Shown piece after piece: positions 1 through 10,138 of a stretch of 64,000 bases of DNA. Within the stretch, counting starts at the first letter, position 1; each line of letters starts with the position of its first letter. The notes beneath the pieces are model-generated. The model searched no databases, was not told the DNA's origin, and saw nothing but the letters and a program-made list of their open reading frames with translations. Position numbers and translations under genes: made by a program. Origin of the DNA: Globomyces pollinis-pini (Eukaryota; Chytridiomycota; Chytridiomycetes; Rhizophydiales; Globomycetaceae); assembly GCA_025399215.1 (NCBI GenBank), contig MU621123.1, positions 1 through 64,000 on the forward strand, written 5' to 3'.

Positions 1-257
1 GTTGATGAATTTACCATAAAGAGTCTAGGTGTTACATGTTTTTGGTAGACAACCGTTAGCCATGATTGCGTACATTAAATGAATTCATATTGGAATCGAA
101 TTGTTTAGATTCTATGAACAGCTTAGTATGAGCTTTTTCAGTAGAATCGTGATGCGAAATGCTTGCATTGTGGGCGAGGGTCGCACAGATACATAGCATT
201 GATCTTTATCATACATCAGTCATTTGTTCATGAACGTGAGTAATACTTAAAGAGATC
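1..257. other. intergenic, no gene seen
   Basis: AT-rich sequence at the left edge with no open frame, RNA gene or repeat that I can support. The paired hairpins annotated next lie at its right end. Confidence 0.5.
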
Positions 258-284
258 ATGGATCTATAGACTCTATAGATCCAT
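258..284. repeat. perfect 12-bp inverted repeat with 3-nt loop
   Basis: ATGGATCTATAG and its exact reverse complement CTATAGATCCAT are separated by ACT. The element directly abuts a second, longer palindrome at 285-315. It lies downstream of the minus-strand small ORF that ends at 411, so a role in 3'-end formation is possible but unproven. Confidence 0.9.
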
Positions 285-315
285 CTTTGTTTCTCTATAG
301 TATAGAGAAACAAAG
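285..315. repeat. perfect 15-bp inverted repeat with 1-nt loop
   Basis: CTTTGTTTCTCTATA is followed by a single G and the exact reverse complement TATAGAGAAACAAAG. It starts on the base after the 258-284 palindrome ends, so the two hairpins form one 58-bp unit. A cruciform, a transposon remnant or a 3'-end signal are all possible. Confidence 0.9.
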
Positions 316-410
316 CAGTTTAATAATAAATCTGACAGATAGATGTAGGATTTGGATTTATTTTGGAAGCATAAAGAAATATTCGAAATCAAATAAATAC
401 GTAAATGGGT

Positions 411-740
411 TTAGATGGTGTAGGTTTTTGGTATTCCAGTACGTTCAGTAGATGTTCCAAACAATTTTTTAAAGAAATTGCCAAATCCATTTCGCTTTCG
501 TTCGGAATTTTTTCTACTGATATTTGGTTGAGCAGCAGGTTCTAAAGTTTCTGTACTTGTTTGGATAGGAGCTTTATATGGATGTAGCAGTTTAATATTT
601 GATTGTTGAGCTTCTGATTTTGGTAGTAGTTTCTGAGCAACAGATGATGGGGACATTGTTAGATGAATTTTTAAAGAAAGTTTAGACGAATGATGTCGTA
701 GTTTATATACGCCCCACGTTTGCTTCACGTGGGAAATCAT
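411..740 (-). CDS. small hypothetical protein with basic C-terminal tail
   Basis: This is an open frame of 109 codons without a recognisable family. The C-terminal third has many Lys/Arg and alternating Phe/Leu (around FGNFFKKLFG), which could form an amphipathic membrane-binding helix. An internal Met about 28 residues in, before SPSSVAQKLLPKS, may be the true start. The coding status is uncertain because no homology is visible, but the frame is the longest in the first 1.4 kb. The paired hairpins lie about 100 bp beyond its stop. Confidence 0.4.
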   Translation of the reverse strand: MISHVKQTWGVYKLRHHSSKLSLKIHLTMSPSSVAQKLLPKSEAQQSNIKLLHPYKAPIQTSTETLEPAAQPNISRKNSERKRNGFGNFFKKLFGTSTERTGIPKTYTI

Positions 741-1444
741 GCATTAAACAATTGCACAACCAACTTAGATGGATGAGTCGAAATGGTCAATCATGATTTA
801 CATAAAGGGTGCTGATGTTCAAACGATGTTTACTTACGCGATTCATTAAACCACTTTGTGAGTATTGATTAAACAATAAACTGCACAAGTTAAATACAAT
901 CAATCAAAATGAAACAATAGATCGATTGTGTATTGATCAGTTGAGCAATCGCCTTATTGGTCCATAGAGTGTCAATCACTTTTCACCTGACCAACCAAAA
1001 TGTTTTTCCATTCCGTTGTCTGACCTGAAATGGTACAATAATCCAAGAGGGACTTTACGATTCAAACACAAAAGTACAGATGTAAAATGTGACTTTGTGT
1101 CTAATAATTGTTATTCCTTGAATAGATAGCTATTCACTATTTACAAATGATGCATACCATTCTCAATTTGAATTCATCGTCAGTTCAGTGATTGAAACAA
1201 ACGCCAGATACAGTTTTGGTATACTGTGGCGAACTTACAAGGAATGCTGTTGAGGGAGTAAAAATCCACACCATAAACAATCAATTGGTCCTTTGATGTA
1301 GATTGAATAGTTTGGTGTCAGTTTTGATAAGAAACTGGGGTCCAAAGGCTTATTTTCAAACATTTTGGGTCCCTTCCTATAAAACAATCTAAACCGTCCA
1401 AGTTCAAAAGAAAACAAAAAACTTTTTCAAATATTAGTCTTATA
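741..1444. other. intergenic, no supported gene
   Basis: About 700 bp lie between the small minus-strand ORF and the Yop1-like gene. A 60-codon minus-strand frame (1235-1417) occurs here but has no family features and overlaps the likely promoter of the next gene. I saw no RNA gene or repeat. Confidence 0.5.
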
Positions 1445-1941
1445 ATGGACCAATTAGCACCTTACATTCACCAAGCAAGTAAGTAGTCGATGTTTAACAA
1501 TAGATGAACAACTTTCCAATGTTCCATTCTTGGTTTTGACTGAAAAAACTACTCGGATACCAAAAGTTTATCAAGTAGCTGCTGTCTATGTTCTCTATTC
1601 CATTTCCATATTTTTTCATATCTATGCTGGATTGACAACCTTTCTGGTTTGTTTTTCATACCCTGTCATTCAATTTCTATCCAGTTACGAAAAGAATGAT
1701 AATGAAACCCTAAAGAAATGGGGATTATATCTAGTGATTTCTACTTTTTGGACTTTTATGGAATTGGGGATTTATGAATATGTTCCTTATTACTATGTTT
1801 TTAAGAGCATTAGTTTAGTGTATTTGGCTGGGGAGGTATTGAATTGAAAAGTTAATATTTTAGGGAATGGATGCAGTCAGTGGATTATTGGCACCTCACA
1901 TTCATCTTGCCTTTGCAGATGATAGCAAGAAAATCAATTAA
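1445..1941 (+). CDS. YOP1: TB2/DP1/HVA22 (REEP/Yop1) ER-shaping protein
   Basis: Yop1/REEP5 proteins insert hydrophobic hairpins into the outer leaflet of ER tubules and curve the membrane. The start at 1445 gives MDQLAPYIHQA, followed by a 25-nt intron (1479-1503) and then the conserved TEKTTRIPKVYQ region. Hydrophobic segments follow (AAVYVLYSISIFFHIYAG and a second pair), with the family features YPVIQFLSSYE and a W-x-TFMELGIYEYVPYYY-like stretch. A second short intron begins after the LAGE codons, and the last exon ends at TAA 1939-1941. The C-terminal exon is less like the family, so the final splice is less certain than the rest. Symbol by homology only. Confidence 0.8.
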
Positions 1942-2281
1942 TTAGGAGACGTCAATAAAAGGATTACCTTACCATTTAATTTTGTTTTGACTACATTCTA
2001 TATCCAGCTACAAAGTAAATTAATGTGTAGGTTTGAGATTTAGGGTGATAACGTTACAAAGAAATATTAAAGTGCACACAATTGTAAACACGGTTTAAAA
2101 TCTTTATATTACATCACAGAACACCAATACATAGCATGATAATATTAATATTTATGAAAGAATATCAAGGGCAGTGTTGATGTCATAGTCCTGGGTGTGG
2201 CAGGCAGTGCGGCGAAGGCTGGAACTACCAAAGAACCCAAAAACCAAAACATTTTCTTTGATTTGTTTTTGAATTGTTTTT
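1942..2281. other. intergenic, no gene seen
   Basis: About 340 bp between the Yop1-like gene and the first of two secreted paralogs. A locally GC-richer patch near 2170-2235 stands out against the AT-rich background, but I see no open frame or RNA fold that I can defend. Confidence 0.4.
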
Positions 2282-3329
2282 ATGATTTCTTCTTGTTTGT
2301 TTTTATTAGCTACTGTTTTTGCTCAGAATAACGTTCCTCCAACTACTTTCAAATTCTATGTCACTCCATCTATTGGTACTTCAAATTTAAACCCTTTTCA
2401 AGTAGTCGATTCTGCTACTACAAAAGAAATCACTTTCAAATGGTCTTGGGATAATACTTGTGCCGGTGTCACTGATGGTAATTGGTTACTCTCTCATCCT
2501 CAGATTCTCGTCCTCCTAAACCTGTCGCAAACCCAAAGAAAGTTGGTAATGAATGTGTTGATCAAAACGGTCGTAAAACTTTCCCTGCTACTGCAAACGT
2601 ATTTCCAAAGGGTTTAGATACTTTTGTCTTGCAAAGAGGTACTTTTACCGTTTAGTTAATGTTATGTAGGATTTAACAGCTCAACACCTCCTATTAGCAT
2701 TATGCCACCATCAAATAATGGTGCATTTGCTGGATCTATAGATGGATTTAAACTTACAGGCTTAGATCAAATGGCTTCGGACTATTACACACTTAGTATG
2801 AGTGCTACAGATGCATTAGGCAATAATGTTAAAGGAGGCTCTATTACTTTTGCCATTAAAGCTAGAGGTGAAATCCCAGTGCCAAGTAACATTTATTGAC
2901 TAATTTCTCTAGATTCCATTAGATTAGTCTCACCACTGCCTGGATCTTATTGGTTGAGTAATGCAAAATATCGAGTTCGATTTGGTGTATTGCCTACCGG
3001 ATTTATCCCTGACGCTTTCAACTTGGATATTCTTGATAAGGATGGAAATCTATTAGAAACCATTCAAACAGCACAACGCCCACTTGCAGGAGATGATTTA
3101 TTAGGCACAGAGCCAGCTAGTTTGTTGAATTATACAGTCTGGACCATTGACAAGAAATATACAAATACCAATTTGCGAGTGAAATTGACAGGAGTAGGGT
3201 TAGATAACCAGGTAAATAGTTTTTAATGACTTATATGCGTAGGGTAAAGTGATATCTATGCCCCAAACTCCTTCGGTAACATCAGGATTATTCTTTATTG
3301 GAAGAGCTGCATCTGAACCACCTAAATAA
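2282..3329 (+). CDS. secreted protein of unknown function, tandem paralog A
   Basis: The protein starts with a hydrophobic signal peptide (MISSCLFLLATVFAQ). Splicing out short introns near 2480-2507, 2639-2670, 2886-2913 and 3210-3241 joins five exons into one frame ending at TAA 3327-3329. Visible features are an N-terminal segment with ITFKWSWDNTCAG, a Pro/Ser-rich middle and a C-terminal beta-rich segment around SYWLSNAKYRVRF and IPDAFNLDILD. No transmembrane or GPI-type hydrophobic tail is visible, so it is probably fully secreted or wall-associated. The next gene is its tandem duplicate. I do not recognise the family; an immunoglobulin-like or KRE9/KNH1-like wall protein is only a guess. 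Confidence 0.7.
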
Positions 3330-3451
3330 TAAAATCTTGGTAATTTTCAATTAAGTAAATGGATCATGTATTAATATTGAAATTGAGTACAACTGAAACA
3401 AGGCTTTGATTTACCACTGGCTCCAATGAGGGCGTACTTTTTAACTCTTCA

Positions 3452-4477
3452 ATGACATTCAGTATATTCAATACTGTGTTCCTGTTGCTGTTATTAAATG
3501 CTCAGGATATTCCAAAAGCACAACAAAGTACTTGTTCAAGTCATTGATTTCTTTTAGCTTTCAACTTCTTTATAAATACAAATCCTGTCTTACCACCATT
3601 CACTATAGTCGCCTCTGGTTCTCTTAGCTTCACTTGGGAATGGGATTCTTGTGCTGGCTTCAAAAATGGTTCGTTGCACGTTATTGTCTAAACTGGTAGG
3701 AAGTAATAATACTGTCACTTCTCAAAGAACTGCCACTGGTTGTGCTGATATCAATGGGAATGCACTTTCACCTCCAACTGATATGGCTGTTGTCTTTCGT
3801 AATGAATGTATCATTAATTCTTTTTAGCTAATGGATTTGACGTTGTTCAGTTAACAGGAAGAGAAGGAAATAATCAGAATTTATTACAAAGTGTTGGTAA
3901 TAGTGCTAAATTCGCTGGTGGAAAGTCTTTTACATTATCAAATGTTGGGTCCATCAAATCTGATTATTATACGTTTACCTTATCTGCCAAGGATTCCAAT
4001 GGAAATATCGTTCGTGGTCAATCACCTACCTTTGGTATTCAAGGAGTTGGCCCATTACCGGCTCTTGGTAATTCAACAATTTTATTTTTATAAATAGGCT
4101 CATTAAAGTTACATACTCCAATGACTGGGTCATTTTGGTTAGCCAACACGAAATATAGAATTAGATTTGAAGTCGGAGCAACTAAATTAATCCCAGATGC
4201 ATATCATGTTGATTTATTAACACCCAATGATGTTTTGGTGGCTAGAGTATTGGAAGCTGCAATACCATTTTCAAAGGATGATTTATTAGGTCCAAATAAT
4301 CCACTAAATTACACCATTTGGGATGTTCCAAAAGAACTTACCAATCGTCAGTTCAAGATACGGGTTACTGGTGTTGGATTGAGAGATCAAACAACTATTG
4401 TTGATTTTACTGATCCACCAACAGTTACTTCTGGTGTTTTTTATATTGGACCTGCTAAACCTGATGCGATCAAGTAG
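3452..4477 (+). CDS. secreted protein of unknown function, tandem paralog B
   Basis: This is the tandem copy of the upstream gene. The signal peptide is MTFSIFNTVFLLLLLNAQ. The counterpart of the WSWDNTCAG block is FTWEWDSCAGF, and the C-terminal block has SFWLANTKYRIRF and IPDAYHVDLL. Short introns occur near 3508-3537, 3670-3701, 3799-3828 and 4070-4098. Intron positions largely mirror the first copy, which supports duplication of the whole gene. It ends in GPAKPDAIK without a hydrophobic tail. Its role is unknown; both copies are probably extracellular or wall proteins. Confidence 0.7.
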
Positions 4478-4771
4478 ATTTCCTGCATCAATGTTCTTTA
4501 ATAAACTCAATGTGCTATTCAACACAACCTTATCAATCATTATATTTTATTAAATTGACAACATCACTCGTTATTATGTGTCTGAACTTTGATAGACACT
4601 GATATAGCATTATTTGTCAATCCCAACTCGTGTTCTAGTACCGCTATTAACATAAATAAAGGCAGAACACTTATAGATTCATTAGTAGTATGCGTTTATT
4701 TACGTTAGCAACGATATTAGAATATGAATTGGGATTGGGATTGGAAAAAAAAAAAGTCTTTCACTTTACAC

Positions 4772-6138
4772 ATGAGCAAAAAACAAAAAGCAGTTAAAAT
4801 GGATTTAGGATCCTTCTTAAAGGATGAAAGTATGTGCGATAGGGAATTAACAATGTAGCAATGGGTGGGTCTTGGGCCGATGAAGTAACTGATTTACCAA
4901 CTGCTCGTAAGCCTTTTTGATATTCTAACAATTAGCAATGGCTGCCTTGAATGGTATTGTTTAACTTTTTTGGTTTATAGTAGAAAATAATCATATTGAT
5001 ACTTCATCTCATGGTGGGTATAGCAAATCAGATATGCCTGATATTCCAATACCTGAAAATCCACCGTATACGGCCTTCATTGGAAACCTTTCTTTTCAAG
5101 TATCTGACCGAGATGTCAATATGTTTTTTGGAGATTTACGAGTATGTCATCTACAATGTTTTGATTTGTTCAACTATCCACTTTCTTTAAATGATGTGAT
5201 ACTGATCCATTGTAGATTAAAAGTGTTCGTTTAATTGTCGATATGCAAACACAAAGATCTAAAGGATATGGGTATGTTGAATTTGAAGATAGAGAATCAT
5301 TGGTGAGCGCCATTCAAATGAATGGAGAAACCCTCATGAATCGATCTGTTCGCTTGAATGTTGCAGAAAGTGGACCAAAGTCTAGAGGTGGAAGACCAGA
5401 TGATAGCAAGTTTGCTTCCAATTGGCGTACTCGTCCTCCAGCCGATGCCGACCGTAGTTTCCGTGATAACTTTTCATCAAGACAAAATGAACGTGAGCAT
5501 CAAGGTTTTGGTGGTCCACGTCGTGATGAAGGAGGGTTTGGCGGACCACGTCGTGATGGAGGCGGATTCGGTGGTTTCCGTAGAAATAGTAATGACCAAG
5601 GTAAAAAAAAACAAGATTAATATTTTTAGCTCGTGGTCCAAGAGACTTTGGAAATAGACATGAAGGTGAGGAATCACCTAGACCAGCTCCAGCTCCATCA
5701 AAACCAAAAGTGAATCCATTTGGAAATGCTAGTGCAAGAGATGAATATGCAATGCAACAACAGATTGAAGAACGTCGAATGGCTAGAGAAGCAGAGAAAG
5801 AAGCTCAAAAAGCCAAAGAACAACAAGCAAGAGATGAAATTGCTGCTAAAGCAAAAGCTGACCGTGAATCACGAGCTCAGAGAGATGATGATAAATCCAA
5901 GAAGCAAACAGAAAGCAAAGTACCAGAAGGACAAGGATCATGGAGAAGACCTGCATCCAAGCCAGTCCAAAAACCAGTTACAAAGATTGGACCAGCTAAT
6001 CCAACCCCAGCAGAAGAAAAAAAGTTTAAAGCATTTGGTAACAATCGTGCTGGTGAAGAAAAGTCCAAGAATGCCCCAAAGGCAAAAAAGACTGTGGCCG
6101 ACTCTAATGTGTTTGCATTATTAGGAGAAGATGAGTGA
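4772..6138 (+). CDS. TIF3: translation initiation factor eIF4B
   Basis: eIF4B is an RNA-binding cofactor that stimulates the eIF4A helicase during mRNA recruitment to the 40S subunit. The N-terminus combines MSKKQKAVKMDLGSFLKDE with GGSWADEVTDLPTA across short introns, matching the family's N-terminal signature. An RRM follows: YTAFIGNLSF is RNP2 and SKGYGYVEFEDRESL is RNP1. A 74-nt intron interrupts the RRM after FFGDLR, long for this genome. Downstream are arginine/glycine repeats (GFGGPRRD-type, about 5500-5590). The last part is a charged Lys/Glu/Arg helix region and a C-terminal KKFKAFGNNR-type block. Introns fall near 4829, 4909, 4959, 5142 and 5601. Confidence 0.9.
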
Positions 6139-6821
6139 TTTATTATCTGAATTAAAGTAGTTCTTTTCAATTTCAAAATGAAAAACTTGTATTTTTCAAA
6201 GATGTGTGTTTATATAGATTTCAAACTAAGTTGAGTCACCCAAATGTTTGGACTGACAAATTGGTTTTGTTTTGTTACCAAGGTTAATTATTTAAGTTTT
6301 ACAAGAAAGTCGGTAGTGTCTAATTCAAAAACTGGATGCATTATTGGGAAGATGTGCAAAAATTAAGTAGTTGATACCTAGTTATGTCATATAATATAAC
6401 TCAGTGAATCATGAGGAATATTCCAACCTTTCCAACCAACCCAGATCTGCGAGTATTTACATGGATTGACACGGAACTATTAGATGTGACATTTAAATAT
6501 GGAAATCATTAGTTTCTGAATGTTATCCTGTCAACTTTGGTTTGCACAAGCATTGCAACTACTCGTTGCTGTGTTAAAGCAAGAGTCCTTATTTCTATCA
6601 TCTTCCGATTTGATCTTGCCTTCCTCTACTAGGACATTTGCCTACTTGCCCAACCATTATTTTGATAGTATCTACTTGTCGACGTGTATAACTTTTCAAT
6701 AGGAATGCTCTTGTCGGGGTTTTTGACGAATCTTTCCTTATCAAAAGTGACATCAAACAAATTTCTGAAACCGATTCAAACAGTAATTACGTTTCATAAC
6801 TAGTTTAATAGAGATAAAAGA
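6139..6821. other. intergenic, no supported gene
   Basis: About 680 bp between eIF4B and the esterase pair. Only short open frames occur here (33 and 60 codons, with no family features or convincing splice joins). It may hold promoter sequence for the downstream genes; I see nothing specific. Confidence 0.4.
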
Positions 6822-6968
6822 ATGAGAGTAGTTCGAACTTACTCATACATTTTATGTATTCTATCGCTTTCTTTTGCTGCTGTAAGACACGTTGAATGGG
6901 AAAAAGACAGCTTGGAAATCTGTGCGCGACAGTGTTTCAACTGTGGTGGCCACTTGGTTTGTGTTTAG
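6822..6968 (+). CDS. possible small secreted cysteine-rich peptide
   Basis: A 48-codon frame starts MRVVRTYSYILCILSLSFAA, a plausible signal peptide. It ends in a short segment with four cysteines (C-x3-C-x2-C-x5-C) before TAG. It lies immediately upstream of the first PAF-acetylhydrolase-like gene and could equally be its 5' leader or chance. There is no homology support. Confidence 0.25.
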   Translation: MRVVRTYSYILCILSLSFAAVRHVEWEKDSLEICARQCFNCGGHLVCV

Positions 6969-6989
6969 TAAGATGGAGTATAAAAGCCA

Positions 6990-8381
6990 TGCTTCACCCA
7001 TTTCTGCTCTATCATTTCACATTTATCTTATTAAAAATGTTCTCTCCTAAAAAGCTACCGAATTATGAGGGACCATATAGTGTAGGATATATTGATTTGG
7101 AATCTGCTCCAATAGTCTCCAATGAGACGTTGTCTAACCAAGGAGTATTGTTTAGAATGTTCTATCCAATTGAAAAGCATGCTATTCCAAAATCATTGAA
7201 GGAAGAAAAGTCCCATTGGATGCCTCTGAACAAATTCTACTTCAATGGATACATTGACTTTTTAACTGGAGTACCTTCATTGTAACTATAATCGAATCTA
7301 ACAATTAGTTTAAGTTATCTATTATTATTCCCAGCCATGTATTCAACAAGATTATCAGCAACATTTGCATCCCCATTATTAAACTCAACTAATCAGGATA
7401 AATTCCCAATCATCATATTTAGTCATGGACTAGCAGGAATGCGAACAAGTTATTCAACTATGTGTGGTAATTTAGCCTCAAGAGGGAATATTGTTATATC
7501 ACTTGAACATGGGGATGGATCAGCATGTATCACTCAACGATTGAAATCTAATATCCATAAAATATCATATTTGAAAACAAGGAAACAGCAAAAACTTTAT
7601 AAAACTGAAGAAGCAATTAAGAAATGGAGACAGACTCAATTGAATTTTCGATGTCAGGAAATACTAGAAACGTTGAACATTTTGAAAAAGTTGGATAACG
7701 TAGATGAAGATATGATAAATGAATTGGTAGGTGATATATCTCCATCCAAAAAGACAAAGAATTTAACGAGTCATTTAACCAAAGAGTTCTTGAAGCAATT
7801 TCAATCCAAATTCGATTTTGATAATATTGGTCTGCTGGGACATTCATTTGGAGGTGCGACTTTGCTAACTTTAATGAATATGCCTAAAGTTCCCAATTTC
7901 AAATATTCTATAATTTTGGATCCTTGGATGTTTCCTGTTGAAAAGGGTTTCACAATCTCAATACCAACACTTACCGTCCAAAGTAGTGTAAGCAAATTAA
8001 TTTGTTTAATTCCTTTAGCACTTTCATTGGAAAGATAATCTTGAGTCAATGATTGATATGGTATACAAGGAGAAGAATAATGATAATGTTCATTTTGCAG
8101 TAATTGACGGGACACGACACGACCATTGCTCTGATTTTGGTTTTATATTTAATAATCTGTATAGTTATACATTTTATCGCGGAATAAGAACTGCTAAAGA
8201 AGCTCATATGATTATGCATCAATTATTTTACGATTTCATCATAAAAAATACCATTGTAGATGAAGGAACGCTTTTGGAAGAGAGTAGTACGTTGGGTGAT
8301 TTGGAAAAATATGTGATGTATGATGAAGACGCTCAGAATTTACTCGATCAGTATGTCCAACCATTTCCTACTGTACCATAA
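6990..8381 (+). CDS. PAF-acetylhydrolase-like serine esterase, tandem copy 1
   Basis: The PAF-acetylhydrolase/phospholipase A2 group VII family cleaves short or oxidised acyl chains at sn-2 of phospholipids. Visible features are the GYIDLES/GVLFRMFYP N-terminal strands, FSHGLAGMRTSYSTMC (oxyanion region) and the nucleophile elbow GHSFGG. The acid is in ILDPWMFP, and the His is in GTRHDHCSDF, a complete Ser-Asp-His triad. Introns are 27 nt at 7282-7308 and about 31 nt near 7990-8020, the latter restoring HFHWKDNLESM. The start is uncertain: Met codons near 6990 and 7035 both precede the conserved part, and a hydrophobic stretch after the first could be a signal anchor. It is adjacent to a paralog at 8736. 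Confidence 0.8.
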
Positions 8382-8735
8382 TAAAATAAACTACTTTATC
8401 ATTAATGCACCAAGTTAAAAAAAAGGGTCCACAATTTGCATATATTTATCAACATTAGCATAAATCTTTGTCATTACTCACATTACTCATTCACACAAAC
8501 GCGTCAAAATGCACCTTATAGTAGAATAACCAAAGAGAACAATTGAACTTTAATACAGATAAAAGTGTTTTGTTTTAAGATCGTGTTTTATAACGGCTGC
8601 TTTTACTGCTTGTAGTGATAATGGTACCCAATTCGTGGTGCTTTACATCTCATTTGAGTCATCGGTTACACAATATTTTTTCCGTATTTATACTAAATTA
8701 CATTGGATTATTGTCAATTGCAAAGCCAACTCTGA
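8382..8735. other. intergenic, no gene seen
   Basis: About 350 bp separate the two esterase copies. An open frame beginning at ATG 8622 overlaps the next gene out of frame and has no family features. I see no repeat shared by both copies that would mark the duplication junction. Confidence 0.4.
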
Positions 8736-10041
8736 ATGATTCCCAGTCAATTACCATCGTATTTAGGAAAATATAATGTCGGTTGCGTTGATGTGGAAAC
8801 TAGACCAACATTACAATCACCTGATGGTATCAATCAAGGTGTTTTATTCAGAATCTATTATCCTATTGATGATACTCCTACGAATTCACAAAAAGCCGCT
8901 TGGTTGCCTTTGAACCATTCTTATTTTGATGGTTATGCTTTTTTATTGACTATCGGTGGATTACCTACTTGGTATGTGAAGTTGTATTAATGCCTGTTTA
9001 GGTTCAGTTACATTCTATTCTTTCCTGCAATGTATGCAATGCGTTTAGCAGCTTATTATGGCGCTAGAGTCGCTGAACAATCGGTTCCTAAAAAGTTGCC
9101 TGTTATTGTGTTCTCACATGGACTAGCTGGGATCCGAACTAGTTATTCTACGATGTGCGGAAATTTAGCATCCGAAGGTTATATTGTTGCATCATTAGAG
9201 CATGGCGATGGATCCGCACCTGTCACTTGTCGAGCACGTTCAAATATCCCATACATTCGATTTAAACGACAAATGGACTTTGATCCACTCCCTGATGAAT
9301 TGCAAGATGATACCATTCGTCGCTGCAGGGGTAAACAATTGGCGTTTAGATGTGAAGAAATTCAAGAAGTGATATCGGTTTTGAAAAGGTTGAACAAGGG
9401 AACGTTTGCTAGACATTACAAGCAATCACCTCTTCATTCTTTCAAATCTAGAATAGATTTTGATAATATGGGTATACTTGGCCATTCATGTAAGTTTATT
9501 GTTTAAATTTATTTTCTAGTTGGAGGCTCGACCTTAATAACTCTAATGAATATGCCAAACCCTCCAGACTTTAAATATTCCATCATATTAGATCCATGGT
9601 TGTTTCCAATTGATGAATCATCTAAAGTGAAGATTCCAACTCTTCATATTCAAAGCAATGTAATTGATCACTATAATTAATTTCTAGTACTTTCATTGGA
9701 AAGAAAATTTAGAAAGTATAGAAAAGCTTGTGAAGAAATATGAAAATCACCCCAAAAGTGAATTTGTAGTGCTCAAGGGCACCAAACATGATCATTGCTC
9801 TGATCTTGGATTTGTGTTTCCAAAACTGTACAAATATGTAGAATATCGTGGGCTACCATCACCAGCTGATTCGCACAAATTAATCCACCACCTGATTAAC
9901 CTTTTCCTAAAGAGAACTATTCCAGTGCATGTATCAGTAGATGAAAAACTCAATCATGTGGTTCATGAGCATACATTATATGGCGATCAAGCTTTTGAAC
10001 TTCTTTATCAAACTGCAAGGCCAAAACCTCCACTACCTTAA
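8736..10041 (+). CDS. PAF-acetylhydrolase-like serine esterase, tandem copy 2
   Basis: This paralog has the same order of motifs as copy 1: GCVDVETRP, GVLFRIYYP, FSHGLAGIRTSYSTMC, GHS-FGGS nucleophile elbow, ILDPWLFP acid and GTKHDHCSDLGF histidine. Introns occur near 8972-9001, 9490-9519 and 9660-9688. The second one interrupts the nucleophile elbow between GHS and FGG; copy 1 has no intron at that place. Unlike copy 1 it starts close to the conserved part and shows no N-terminal hydrophobic segment, so it may be cytosolic. It ends 97 bp from the convergent RAD51C gene. Confidence 0.8.
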
Positions 10042-10138
10042 ATTACTCTTTACATGTCAATATATTTATAAGTTAGCTAATCGTCTTATTGAACAATCCA
10101 TATTTATACTGTAATAATCAAACACCGACCGATCTAAT

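Noticed and set aside
1235..1417. 60-codon minus-strand frame upstream of the Yop1-like gene
   Set aside because: No family features and it overlaps the likely promoter; probably chance.
6520..6702. 60-codon plus-strand frame between eIF4B and the esterases
   Set aside because: No motif, no good splice context, low-complexity composition.
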